Made by a program: the position numbers and the translations under genes
Notes under the pieces: model-generated
The model's input: the letters and a program-made list of their open reading frames with translations, nothing else
Databases searched by the model: none
Told to the model about the DNA's origin: nothing
In this document: in pieces, positions 25,758 through 38,261 of the stretch
Numbering within the stretch: position 1 is the stretch's first letter
How the letters are laid out: each line of letters starts with the position of its first letter
Assembly: GCA_014898415.1 (NCBI GenBank)
Contig: RCTD01000017.1
Span: 991,001 to 1,055,000, forward strand
Direction: 5' to 3'
Length of the DNA stretch: 64,000 nucleotides
From: Stromatinia cepivora
Taxonomy: Eukaryota > Ascomycota > Leotiomycetes > Helotiales > Sclerotiniaceae

Positions 25758-28700
25758 TATTAACTTTTGGTGCAGGAAGTAGTAGTATTGTTGATTATAT
25801 AGGTTGAATTAAGGATCTATTATTCTAATAGAAATAGAATTGAGATTATTCCTAAATATAATTTGTGTATCATTGTGATTATATGATTTCAATTCTAATC
25901 TTATAATGGCTTCATTTTTAATACTCCTTTATTGAGGATATCCTATTCGATTCTTCTAGATTACTAATCCTAACATTTTCTTGAATCTTTCGAAAACAAT
26001 TCTTATACAAAGTTTTGTTATTCCGTTAATAATTATATTGTATATATTGATATAATTAATAACGATTTTCTTTTTTTCTATCAAATCTTTGATGAAATGA
26101 TAATTGATATTTATATATTTGGATCGTTCATATAAATATAGATTTTTGATTAAAACTAAAATGCTTTAATTGTTATTAAGCATTTGAACTGTATCTCTGT
26201 TCTTTCCAATATAATTTGATTTGGATAGATCTTTGAGTATTTGTATAATTTATTTCTTTTGTTTGATGAATATTACTATTGTAATATATTCTGATTTTGT
26301 ATTAAAAGTAATTATAGATATTTGTTTTTTGTTAATCTATAATATAAAATCTTTATAGAATATTACAATTCCTTTTAAAACATTTTTTTGATTATATTTG
26401 TTATTAATTCAATTTATATTTATATATACTTTTATTATATTGTTAGATATATTGTATTCTTTGTAGATATCAGATTATACTCCCTTTAATCTAAATTATA
26501 ATTTCTATTTGATTGTTGATTATAGATATCATATCAGATTCTTCAAAATAATAATATAATGTTTTATTGGTTTTATTATAAATTATAAAAGTTTTTTAAT
26601 TAAGAATATTATATTTAATCGAATATATATTATTAAATGAATTATATTTCTTATTTATTATTGATATTTGTTTATATTTATTAATTCATTATCATTAATT
26701 GCTAATCGAAGATAGATATAATTCATTATTGATAATTTCTTGATTTGATATTATCTATATATAATATTATATTTGATTTATATAATATTGAGATATTCTT
26801 TTTAGTTTATAATTAATATATATACGTTTTTATTGCAAATAACTTTAATATTTAGGATTTTATTAATCTCTTTTAAATTCTTGATATTAAAACGGATTGA
26901 TAATTTTTTATTAAATCAAATGATTTATAATGATATATATAATATAACAATAATATCGTTGATATATATTAATAATATTATATTATAATCTTTGGATATA
27001 TATAGATATAGATTTACTAAATTTTGTATAAAATTTATATTTAAAAGTTTTTTCTTCAATAATAAATTTTAATCCTTTTTAATTTATTTTAAATTATATA
27101 GATTTTGTAGAACTTATAATATATATTCTTTTTCGATTTTGATATTTTAAAATAATTCGAAATAGATTTCTTCCTTTAAATATGATTCAATAAAGATATT
27201 TTTGATATCGAAATATAAATATTCCAAATTTTCCTTTACAATAATAACCAAAAATAACTTGAATATATCTAGCTTTATTGCTAATACAAATATCCCGTTG
27301 CAATCCTTCTCCAGTACTTGACTAAACCTCCGAACTACCAATTTCACTTTAAATCATTTTACCTTGTTATTTTTTATTTTAATTATAAATATCTATTTCG
27401 TTGAAATCAGATTATTTTCTTTAAAGAGTATATATTCTTCTCAAATACTATTTTGAATTAAAGATATAATTTCCTTTTGAATAATTTTCTTTTATTTTTC
27501 AAAATATTCTTAATCCAATATTATTTCTTTATAAATTCTTAGTATTTTAATTTTCAGAATTTCTTTAACCAAATATACTACATTTTCTGTATTATTTATA
27601 TTTATCAATGAAATTATAAAATCTGAAATGATTTTATCTTTAATATAAAAATTTATCTTATAAATAATTGAAATTGTAATTATAATATATTTTATACTTT
27701 TTTGAGTTTTGATTTATATAGATATCACAATCAATGTTTTTATAATCTTATTTTCCTATTTTTCTTCAGAATTTTATTCTATATCTTTTTTCTATTTTTG
27801 TATTAAATATCTTAAAAGTTTGTCTTTAAGATCCATTGTATCTTTTTGTTCGATTTCAGATAATTATAAATTTATTTTGCTTTTTGATTCTATTAAAATA
27901 AATTTATCAATAAAATTTAAAACAATCTTAAATTTTGTTTCCAATATAGATTCAGCTACAAAAGTTGATTTTTGGATTAGAATCTTTAGAATAATGGATT
28001 CAATATCTGAAATATCCTTGGAAAAAGATTCTTAATTTGTCTTTTGGATATTACTATCTTCATCTTTATTATATATTAATATTAATATATCTAATTTATT
28101 TAATTTCAATTCGATAATTAGAATACTTAATATAATCATTGAATTCAATATAATATTTACTAAAAAGAATACTTGAAATAAAAATAATATAAATATCGTA
28201 TTTGATATTAAGAATAAAAAAGATATTTTATTTGTTACTAATCTATTACAAAATCTTCGATTTGATTTTATATTCTTAATTCTTTATAAATCTAATTTAC
28301 AATTTCTTAATTTAAAATCCAAATCTTCTTTTCGATAAAATTCATTTATAATTATTCTATTTGATTGAAATATATAGTTTAATTCTAAAGAATATACTTT
28401 AATATATTTATTCATAATTTTTGAATATTCTAAAAATATACTGATTTTCAAAGTGTTCTACAATTTATTGTATTTTTACCCTTTCAGAATAATCTTAGAA
28501 TTAATATAAATATAATATTTATTCTTTTAAACTTTGTATATCTCTATATCTAATACTATATTTATAAAAGCTTTTATAAGGGATTGATCTATTTTATTTA
28601 TATCAAAATCAATACTAATACGATTTCTGATATAAATATTATACTTTATAATTTCATTCCAAAATTTTAATAATAATCCAACTTTTTTTAATATTATTTT

Positions 28701-31232
28701 CATATCTATCTTTACAATTTTTATATTCCGTTCTGTAGATCTATTTTGATATAAAAAAACAATTATTATAATTTCAAATTATATACCTAATAATCATTTA
28801 CGAATAGTTTATAATAATTCCGATATATTATCAATTTTGATTATAATGATTTTTTCTTCAATAATCAATTCTATTTCCTTTTTCCAAATTTTCAATATTT
28901 GAATTGTATTATCTTTTTATTTAAATAATATAATTCAATTTATTTTTGTATAACTATTAATAATCAATATAAAATAATGATTTTTTCAAATCGATTTTGA
29001 GAATGGTTCTATAATATCGAAATATATAAATTCAAATTTCTTTGATTTGTATAGATTCAATTGCTTCGAAATATAATTGATCATTTTGATGAATATATAT
29101 ATTTCACAGATATCTAATTCAATTGGAACCTTTATTAGCTTGATTATATTGAATATCTTATATAGATTCTTAATCTTGTTTGGACCTAAATAATTGAATC
29201 TTCAATATTATAACAGATATCTTTCTTTCTCCTTAAATATTAATTCACTATCGATACCTTTAATATCATCAATTATTTTTGAAGAAAAACCTTTTTCTTG
29301 ATCATTTTGATATATATTCAAATAAAGAACTATATCCTTGTATCCTTTAATTATATATAAAACCATATATATTCCGTTTTGTATTCTAATATAAATGATT
29401 TTCTTATTATCCTTTTTAAAATATATATAATAAGAATTGAATTCTCTTTGCAACCCTATTTCGCAAATCCTTTTTCCTAATAATAAATTTACTTTTAACT
29501 TTAATATATATAATATATTTGAAAATAGTATCTTAAAATCATCTTTGTATACTATATCTATTAAACCTTAATAATAATAATATATTACTTCTTTATTAAC
29601 TTTTATTCTTTATTTAATAATAAAATCTATTGATCTAAATAATGAAAATTAATCAAATATATATAAAGAAGTATCTATATCAATATATTATTTGTTAAAG
29701 GAAGCCTTATTAATAATTTCTTTTGTTAAATTGTAATCTTTTTTTATTATATTTTCAATATCGAAATCTAATTCAAAAATATTATTAATAGAGTATATTT
29801 GGTCTTTTTTATTAAAATAAACCTTTTTCGAATTCAATGATTTTTTTCTCTTTTAATAACAAAGATAATTACAAAGGAGTTTATTGATTTGTATTAAATA
29901 TAGATAATCTTATATATAATGATTTTCCTTTTGATACAGATCGCAAATATTATTTAGAATCTCGAAATCTAATTCTTAATATCAAAAAGTATATTTAGAT
30001 CCTTTTATAATTTATATTTATTTTAATTTATTTTTAAAATAAAATTCTTTAATTTATAAATGCTTGATTTTATTATTGATATTAAAATTGATTTGAATAT
30101 TTAATATATTTATTACTTTTTGATAATCGATTAAAAAATTATATATTAAAACCAAAAACAAAGTAATATTTTAATATATTAATCAATAATTTTTATCTAC
30201 AATCTTTAATTTCCTTTTATACTTTTTCAATTTGTTTCAAATTTCGATAATAATTATATCGAAATAAATATCGGATTGGAATTTGAAGTTCTGAATCATT
30301 GTTATATATATATTGGTTATAATTATATTGACTCTAATATATTTCAATTTAAAGTATCTCCAGAATATATATATTATTGAATATTCGTCGATAAAAGCTT
30401 TATCGTTATTATTAAATGTTATACAAATATACAATAATATATTCGTTTCGTTCTTTAAATATTCTGATTTCAATTCGACATTGTAATATATACAATCATT
30501 GATCTCATAAGCAAATATTATATTGAGCCCTATAATCTATATATATTCATCTAATATTTAATCAATTATATAAAATTATCCTTTCTTTTTCAATTATATC
30601 TTTGTTTATTTGAATTATCACTTATAATTATTTTGATCAAACTTTGAAGGATTGTTTGATTTCGATATTATAAAGATTTCTTATTGTTTGATAGATATCG
30701 AAAATAATCTTCAAATTTTTAAAACAATTTTAAAAAATATATAACAAATAAGTTCAAAATAATAAAGAAATATAAAAATAAAACAATAAGAAAATTCGTA
30801 AAATTATATTATAATATATTTTCTTATAATTATACAAACTTGCTCTTTACTTCTATTATAATTCTATATCAGTATTATACAAATTGTTCTCCGTTTTGGC
30901 CTATAATATTATAAATTATAAATTATATTATCATATTTCAATTCTGCTTTAATAATATTATATAAAAACTCTGATTTTCATTCTGTTTTATCTTTATTAA
31001 TTATACTAATCCTTTCTCGATTTGCTTTGCTTTTTAATTATTACTATATAATCAGATCTTATAATTTGTTAACTTTTAATACAGAAAGTAATAGTATTGT
31101 TGATTATGTAGATTGAATTAAGGATCTATTATTCTAATAAGAGTAGAATTGAGATTATTCCCAAATATGGTCTGTGCACCATTGTGATCACGTGACCTCA
31201 ATTCTAATCCTATGATGGCCTCATTTCCAACA
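25758..31232 (-). mobile_element. Complete Ty1/Copia element (5,475 bp, 166-bp LTRs), RIP-mutated
   Basis: LTRs at 25758-25923 (3') and 31067-31232 (5'), each 166 bp, TGTTGGAAATGAGG ... AAAAGTTAACA in element direction, flanked by CCTAA at 25753-25757 and 31233-31237. Internal order on the minus strand: gag near 30237-30473, GAG-pre-integrase (KERYLL) near 29208-29453, integrase near 28900-29200, RT with YLYFDIKNIFIESYL at 27147-27347, then RNase H. It is 95-99% the same length as the copy at 42694-48173. It interrupts a UROD/MetE-like gene. All reading frames are broken by stops. Confidence 0.93.
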
Positions 31233-31237
31233 CCTAA

Positions 31238-31840
31238 TCTATATTTATAATATCCAAGACAAAATCCCCATTAAGAATCTTACAATTCAATAGAATATCA
31301 TTATCAAATTTGTTTTTCTCAAAAATAGAATTCGATTTTTATTATATTGGATTTTGATTTTAAAGAAAAAGATTATCAAAAGTATTTTAGAATTAGCAAA
31401 TTATATAGACAAAGAAATAGAAATAGGATTCCATTTTTATTATAATAATTTGGGATATCAATATTTTGTATAACCCAAAGATATAAGTTTATTGATTGAT
31501 ATTGCAAACAAAGTTTTGATAGAAATAAGGAAGAAAAGATTAGTAAATTAATTTTATATATCTATATCTAAATATTGTATAGATAGAGTATATTTTCAAT
31601 TATTGAAGGATTTAAAGATTGAAGATATAGAATTGTATTTGGGATTTTTATATTAGAATGATTTTGAAGGAATGAAAATTAAAATTATTATTATAAAAGA
31701 TTTTATAGTAGATTTCGGTATTGGGATAGAGTATAATTCGAATAAAGCAAATAATATTGAAATGAAAAATATTTACAATATTGTAAAATATATAACAAAG
31801 AATTGTTAAGATATTATTATTAAAAGATAATTATAATTTT
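31238..31840 (+). pseudogene. UROD/MetE-like gene relic, 3' part
   Basis: Continues the frame broken at 25757 with YNIQDKIP, then ELANYIDKEIEIGFHFYYNN (usual GFHLCYGD), LGYQYFV-PKDISLLIDIAN, YFQLLKDLKIEDIELYLGF, NDFEGMK and FGIGIEYNSNK (usual FGIATECGMGR). Both Cys positions expected to bind zinc read as Tyr, which is what a TGY-to-TAY change by RIP produces. With the 5' part the gene would encode about 350 residues, near the family length. The joining of the two halves is direct from sequence; function is by family similarity. Confidence 0.8.
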
Positions 31841-33422
31841 TGAGTTTTATATATAAAATATATATTATATTTATATTAAGATTATATTTTTGTTTTTAAA
31901 AATTGAAATTTTCAAAGTTATTAATTTCAGATAGAAATTATATATTAAATAATAAAATTATTCAGGTTCTCAGAATTGTATAGAAACATTTGTAGCATTT
32001 CAAGATATCTGTGTATATAAGGTTCTCTGAATCTTTTGATAAGATATAACAGTAGAAAACAATATCTTTCAATTGAAAAATGTTATCGAGTATTCTTAGA
32101 TCTCAATCACTGGGAAATCTGATTCATTCACTTCGTATATTCTTTTATTAGCATCATTTAGTTTTATTTGATATACCAAAATAAATAAAGATTATAATCA
32201 ACCTTTTAATTTATCCTATTTTGATCTTATTAAATTTATTTTCTTTTATTTTATTTAAAAGATATTTGAAATTTATTATAAATTAAGATTCCTTTTTAAT
32301 TAAAAGATTTGCTTATATATAACAAATATTAATTCCTTATTATTCTATTAAATTTCCAAACAGAATTTATACTTTTTAAATAATGTTTCTATTTTTTCAT
32401 TTATTCTAAAAACTCTTTATTGAGATTTATGAAATGATATAAATGGAAACTTTGATTTATAATCGCATTATTGTATTTGATTTTAAAGCAAATCTTAGAA
32501 TATAGTTATATTTGATATTAGAATCTGCTCTTTTTTATATTAATCAAAAATCAAAGTATTACATTTTAAAATATTATAAAAAGTTTATATATCGTTTATA
32601 TAATATAGTATCAAAAATACAAATTATATATATAAATCCTAATAACGATATTTATTATTTTTTTTTTTATTAAATTATCATCTATTAATGAAAAGATATT
32701 TTATAAAATATATATATTTCTTGATAACAATTATCTCTTATATTATACTAATATTCAATCAAGATAATAAATTTTCGATATAAAGATTCTTATCTTATAT
32801 AAGATATCGATTAAATATTATATTAAAATGTTTTTATAGATAGATTATATAATTAAACGGATATTATGATATTATATAGTATTAAAGGATAAATAAATTG
32901 ATGAATTTTATATTATAATTATCAATAATAATATTATCAATATTATATATCAATTTGACAAATTGTATTATATAAAGATATCAAGGATCTTCAATTAGGA
33001 ATTAAAACCGAAAATAACAATAATAAAAAAGAAGTTTGAAATGGAAATCTTAAAAATCTATGAAAATATAATAATATATTGGAGTTTAGATAGTTCTCCC
33101 TAAGTATCTATTGTTTTCTTTGGTATAATTGAATTAGGAAACGTTTGAAATAATAGTAAGATATCAAGACTCTTTATTCAACTTAACTCATTTAGAGTAG
33201 TAATTGCGATCTGTACTTTTGTATGGCATTATATAAGCAACTTCACTGAGGCTTATAAATTAATGTTACGGTGGCTTATCAAATTCAATTCTATTGGTAG
33301 TGACTAAGCATATTGACTGTGATTAATATATATATTCAATATAGCCGAAAGAATGTTACGGCGGCATATCTTTTCAATTAAATTAGTTAATCCTATTCGG
33401 AATTAATTATTTAAAATTTGTA
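31841..33422. other. AT-rich desert
   Basis: No gene recognised. Two similar 29-bp segments beginning AATGTTACGG lie 90 bp apart at 33262 and 33352. The sequence around 33120-33380 is less AT-rich than its surroundings but shows no coding frame. Confidence 0.45.
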
Positions 33423-33424
33423 TA

Positions 33425-33835
33425 ACGTGGTTTATCATCGAGTGGGCCATATCATCGAGTGGGCCACTTCAAAATACATCAAAATCAGCAGTTTTTTAAT
33501 ATTTATATTTAAATAACCAATCATTATTTTTTTCAAAAAATAATTTCTTCATAAAAATTAGAAATAAAATATTTATAATACTTTATCTTTTTATAAATAT
33601 TTCGATTATAACTCAAAACTGTCACACTTTGTATTACAAAAATCTATTCTTTTGAATAACTTTTTTATTTATTTGAAATTTTTGAATTTTAATTAACTTT
33701 CATATTATTTATATAAACAAATATAATATTCAGAAAAAAGAATTAAATTATATCGATAAATAAAGAAAGTGCACGGTTATACACAGACGAATTTTGTATG
33801 TATTTTGAAGTGGCCCACTCGATGATAAACCACGT
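33425..33835. mobile_element. Tc1/mariner-type MITE (411 bp)
   Basis: Terminal inverted repeats beginning ACGTGGTTTATCATCGAG, about 38 bp, at both ends, followed by the shared CTTCAAAATACAT block. Flanked by TA on both sides (33423-33424 and 33836-33837), the target of the Tc1/mariner/pogo superfamily. No coding frame inside. The left inverted repeat has an extra 17-bp copy of its TATCATCGAGTGGGCCA segment. The TIRs are not RIP-mutated although the interior is AT-rich. Confidence 0.85.
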
Positions 33836-33837
33836 TA

Positions 33838-34202
33838 CTATATCTAAAGTATATTCAAGATTTTTAATAAGTTCAATTATTCAAAATTATTGTGAATTAT
33901 AATTAATTAATTGAAATGCTGAAATTAAGTTCTTGAAAGTTTATAATTTCAATGATTCAAAGTTTAAAGTATTATCTATAGATACTATATTGAAAAAGAT
34001 ATTAAAAATTCCAAGTTTTCGAATTTGATAATAGTATATTAAAGCTTGTTTGATTTAGTGGAGAGAATTAATGTTCTATTATCTTTTCAGATGCTCCTCT
34101 AAAAAGAGTTTTGATTTTAATGGTTTTGATGGGACGTTTTTTCTGTTCAGGATCTGCATCTCTTATCGTCGCGTGATCTCTGATAAAAAGGGATATAATA
34201 AA
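33838..34202. other. AT-rich stretch
   Basis: Nothing recognised except the approach to the short tandem repeat that starts near 34203. Confidence 0.4.
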
Positions 34203-34310
34203 AGAAGTATCGAAATAAGAAGTATTAAGATAAGAAAAACTAAAATAAAAAGTGACAAAATAAGAAGTGCTAAAATAAGAAATGTTAAAATAAGAAGTGC
34301 TAAAATAAGA
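34203..34310 (+). repeat. Imperfect short tandem repeat (AAAATAAGAAGTGCT type)
   Basis: About eight imperfect units of roughly 10-15 bp built on AATAAGAAGTGYTAA. An open frame runs through it (R-S-A/V-K-I pattern) from 34071 but ends in the inserted LTR-like element, so I treat that frame as chance. The repeat resumes just after 34418, showing the insertion came later. Confidence 0.75.
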
Positions 34311-34314
34311 AGTG

Positions 34315-34413
34315 TGTCACGGGGTGAAGCACGTGCCCGTGAGCTTTGCCAAAAAGTAGCAAAGTTAGTTAGAATTGAATCTGTCCCCTGATCCTGCCTG
34401 CCGCCCCGTGATA
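34315..34413. repeat. 99-bp LTR-like insertion, GC-rich
   Basis: Starts TGTCACGGGGTGAAG and ends CCGCCCCGTGATA, so it has LTR-type ends with inverted TCACGGGG/CCCCGTGA, flanked by AAGTG on both sides (34310-34314 and 34414-34418). Its ends resemble the 309-bp Copia LTR (TGTCACGG...CCGTGATA) but the body does not match. GC content is far above its surroundings. AAGTG also occurs in the flanking tandem repeat, so the duplication is slightly less decisive than for the other LTRs. Confidence 0.7.
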
Positions 34414-34418
34414 AAGTG

Positions 34419-35384
34419 ATAAAATAAGAAAAAGTTTATTATACAGCTGAGCTAGTATATGCAAGCAAATATTTTGGTTTAAGCTGATACCACTTTTATC
34501 GAAGTTGATATCAGTGTATATGGGTATATGGTGAAGATAATCTAGTATTATTGTAATATTGTGAGATTCTAAAAACTAGGACTACGAAACCTATATATGC
34601 GGTTATATGATCCCGTCCTGATAGTGTAATATTTCGGATTATCTTTTACCAAAGGTTTGAGGACTTTTTTTATACGAATTAACTAATTCATGATAAATTC
34701 CAGACGGGGATTAAATACGCATATAATATTATACAGTATATTAGATCAAGGTTCAAGAATTATGATTTCAAAATAATAATTTGAATAGATTTTCGACTGA
34801 AAAAGATATATTCAAAATTTTCTTTTCAAAATGATTTCGATCATTTATTTCAGTAATATAAAAGTTTGGTATAAATATTCACAAATATATAGAATAATTA
34901 TATTATTGTATATATTACAAAGTTCATTCTCTTTCAAATTTATAATTAATTAAAGTCTTCTTCTTCTGATATATCGCCCAATATACTTTTTTATCATATT
35001 GTTCTTTTCTTTCCTTTTTTGTGCTCATTGATTTTTCAATACATTAGTAATGGTAGCTGAAATACCGGTGACCGATGTTGTGCACCATATCGAGCCTCCA
35101 ACGAAACCTGTAATGTTTTTTATTATCTTATAATTCTTATCTAAAGAATCGAAAAATTTCTTTCTACAATAAATAATTAATAATGATTAAAGATTTGATT
35201 TATAATTATCAATTAATCACAATAGCTTTTTAGATATTATTATTTCGTTTTTTTGAATTTTATATATCTTCAATGATTCCTTAAGAAATTTTTATTTAGT
35301 ATTTATTGAATAGGAAGAAACATTTTTATAATCGAAAATTGTTATAGGGGTTGATAGGTATAACAAATGAAAAAAAAAAATGAA
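34419..35384. other. AT-rich stretch with a GC-normal orphan first-exon candidate at 35050-35109
   Basis: Mostly AT-rich. A patch near 34440-34640 has TE-like mixed composition. At 35050 an ATG opens 20 codons of normal composition (starting MVAEIPVTDVV) that end at a GTAATG donor at 35110. A pyrimidine-rich leader precedes it. No continuing exon was found before the Copia fragment begins near 35385. It may be the surviving first exon of a gene whose rest was lost. Confidence 0.3.
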
Positions 35385-37469
35385 TTATATTGATATAAAA
35401 ACCAAAAATAAATACTACATCGTTCAAAACCAGATCATTATTAAGATAATCTTCTCTTTTAATAATCCTTTTAATAATTCAAACCCTATATCCTAAGATT
35501 TGAAAGTTAGAAGTATCTATTTCTACAAAATCATTAGGATCGGATAATCGATATTAATAATCATTCAATAAAGATATATCATTCACAATATATATAATAC
35601 TACAATTATCAAGCAAAATACTATTAGATAAATAATATACTCTTATTATTATAGAATATATTCTTGATTGATTATATCGAATATCCAAGATAATAGTATT
35701 GATTGAAGGCTCTAAAAGATTAATAGAACTTTTTATCTATTTTCTTTTAATCCAATTAAAATGAAATTGCTTTTATAAATGCAATCTTGTTTGATCCTTA
35801 ATTATTTATAGCTCGTTTTCGCTGAATACCTTTTTGAATAATAAATTGATCTTTCCAATAAACACTAACTTTATGATTTTACAATTGTGAATAATATAAT
35901 TATAATCAATTCTATTATTTTATTCAAATTCAATTCTGCAAAAATATTCCCAAATCTTTTTGATCCTTTGATTACTTTCAAAATTGATACTCTTTCTACT
36001 TCTCCCAAACTCCCTATCACTCTAAAAAAAGATAAATATAGAATATACTCTTTTTTTAACTTTTAAAGAAATAAAATTCTAGAAGATTAATTTTTAAAAA
36101 TATTTTCAAATTGTTTAAATAAAAGATTAAATAATCCAAACTGATTATTTATTTCGATCTATATAATTATAATATTTATTTAAATTAGAAGTATTCTAAT
36201 ATCAACAATTTATAGAAAAATATTAATAACAATTTCATTTTGTATTTCAATGATCTTATATATAAAAGCTTTGATATAGATTATAATTCAATCTTTATAT
36301 CATTTAATAGGATTGATTCTATTAAACAAGATTTGTATTAGAACAGATTGATATTCATATAATATTATTAATTTAGTAGTAATTATTATAGATACAAGCT
36401 TTTTTTTAAATATATTGATAATTATTTTGAATAGAAGAATTATAATACCCTGATTTAGAATGGATAGCTTTATAAGATATATTTAATCAATTAACGATTC
36501 GATTTATTTATAAATATTATAGAAGGTTTTATAATTCTATATATATTCTTATTATCGATATCGATACTTTAATTGAAGAAAAATAAATTCGAAGGAGATT
36601 TCTTAAAAAGTAATTAGGAATGAAATAATGGATTTATTAAAAATAGATCTCAATATATTATCATCAGAATCTTTCATTTTTATATTTTTATTTATATCTT
36701 TTTTGAATTAGATTATTATAAGATATTCCGAGAATTCCTTTTGGTATTGAATTTGTTTCTTTTGATTGTATTTAATTTGAAGATCGATTACAAAAAATAA
36801 AACAGATGATTTGATTGAAAATCAATCGATCTGAATATGAATAGATTTATTCATCAGATCAAAACTTGAAATGGATATAGCTGATATAAAAACAAATAGA
36901 TCGTTCTTTGAATTGATTGAATTCCAGATTCCTTGAATTTGATATTTATTTTTCAAATATAAATACTATTTTGATTATTGAATATAGATTATAAAAAAAA
37001 ATCGTTTTAATCTTTTATTATATTAAATAAAGATAATTGAATTGATATAAATATTGAATTATAAATAAAATAGAAATGATATTTTAAAAATGATTCTTTG
37101 AATATTTAATAATCATTAAATAAAAGATTATATAAATTAAGAGCTACCAAATTCATAATTATTACAGGATAGTATAATTACAAAGCACTTTCAGAAATCA
37201 GGAAATAAATAATATATATGATTGATAGAATAAAAGAATTGAATGATTTGTTCTTGATTATATGAATCAAGAACTATATATATAGAACAAATGAATGATT
37301 ATCTAGCCAATATATACCTTAATTAAACTAGATTTTTGTTTATTAGTATATCAGAATCATTTTATTAATCGAAGAGAGTGATAAGGACTAGAAGATCCTT
37401 CATTCCGATTGGAAAGTATACCCTTTGATCCTTCGTAGAATACAGGGGATCGCAGGGCTTTCCGTAACA
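35385..37469 (-). mobile_element. 5' fragment of the 309-bp-LTR Copia family
   Basis: Collinear with about 20320-22399 of the full element: protease-like segment, gag region, and the 5' LTR at 37160-37469 (310 bp, ending CTTTCCGTAACA). Everything 3' of the protease is absent at a junction near 35385, so this is a deletion remnant or truncated copy. Frames carry stops. No target duplication can be tested because the left LTR is missing. Confidence 0.85.
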
Positions 37470-37584
37470 ATAAAGGATTTTATTGAAATTAAATAATTAT
37501 TGAATTATTAAAATTTAAAAATTGGATAATAATATTTTTGGAGATGGCACATATCAGGGGTGGCCCATATATGGGGTAGTTGAC

Positions 37585-37758
37585 TTAATAGATAGAGTTG
37601 GTTTGTTTATAAGTCTTTGTAAGACTATATATTCGCTTGGAAACTGCTATAGGATTGCAATCAATATACCTTGCAACAATTGAATAATTCGAAAAGGATC
37701 CATTTCGAATTAATTCAATTATTTCATCAACTCGGGATGATTTATCTGTTCTGGCCAT
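37585..37758 (-). pseudogene. pogo/Fot-type transposase N-terminus (HTH) fragment
   Basis: The ATG at 37758 opens MARTDKSSRVDEIIELIRNG then SFSNYSIVARYI and SKRI, the Psq-type helix-turn-helix that binds transposon ends in pogo-family transposases. The frame ends after 57 codons, whereas the family protein is about 500-550 residues, so the DDE domain is gone. I chose this ATG rather than the upstream start because the upstream codons are simply the 21-bp tandem repeat translated (repeated PPYLPHQ). Confidence 0.6.
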
Positions 37759-37780
37759 CGTTTGGGAGTACTCTGAAGTA

Positions 37781-37843
37781 TACGGAGGTTGATGAGGTAA
37801 GTACGGAGGTTGATGGGGTAAGTACGGAGGTTGATGGGGTAAG
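37781..37843. repeat. Three 21-bp tandem repeats upstream of the transposase fragment
   Basis: Three head-to-tail copies of TACGGAGGTTGATGRGGTAAG at 37781, 37802 and 37823, the first with one difference. In transposase direction they sit just upstream of the start codon. One unit recurs inverted at 39696-39714. They may be transposase-binding subterminal repeats. Confidence 0.85.
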
Positions 37844-38261
37844 TATTGTAAGACATTTTTTACCCACAAATCGCTGTTTTTCCTGTCTTTTGATGCTGCT
37901 TTAAACAATTTGAATAGATATTGAGCTGTTCTCCCTTCAAATTTCGAATTTTGAAAATTTTAATTGTATTTCGAGGATTTCAATTAAATCTCAACAATTT
38001 AATGATTTTGAAGTTTTTAAAGCTTATATAATCTTTTTTAATAATTTTAGAATAGATTTTTGAATGAAAAATTAATGATTTTGAATGATTTTGAATGATT
38101 TTAAATAGATAATTAAGAATTTACAATACTTTGATCACTTAGATTTCACCATACAAATTTTCAATCAGCGTAATGATATTATTGGTCAGAACCCCTGTCT
38201 GTGGAACCAAGCACGGTCATTTTTTGGTATATTTTACACACTAGGGGCCCATATACCCCTG

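Larger units (their letters stand above)
37555..38261 (-). mobile_element. Remnant of a pogo-type DNA transposon (N-terminal part only)
   Basis: A short inverted pair, CAGGGGT at 37555 and ACCCCTG ending at 38261, may be its ends, but the match is only about 7 bp and no clean TA duplication is present. Inside, the minus strand starts a transposase (37585-37758). A related segment recurs at 39601-39716. GC is higher than the flanks. Confidence 0.5.

Noticed and set aside
34071..34391. 106-codon frame with Lys/Ile/Arg repeats
   Set aside because: The repeats are a translated DNA tandem repeat and the C-terminus falls in a 99-bp LTR-like insertion.
37781..37843. CRISPR-like array of 21-bp units
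   Set aside because: The units are directly adjacent without spacers and sit upstream of a transposase fragment in a eukaryotic sequence.
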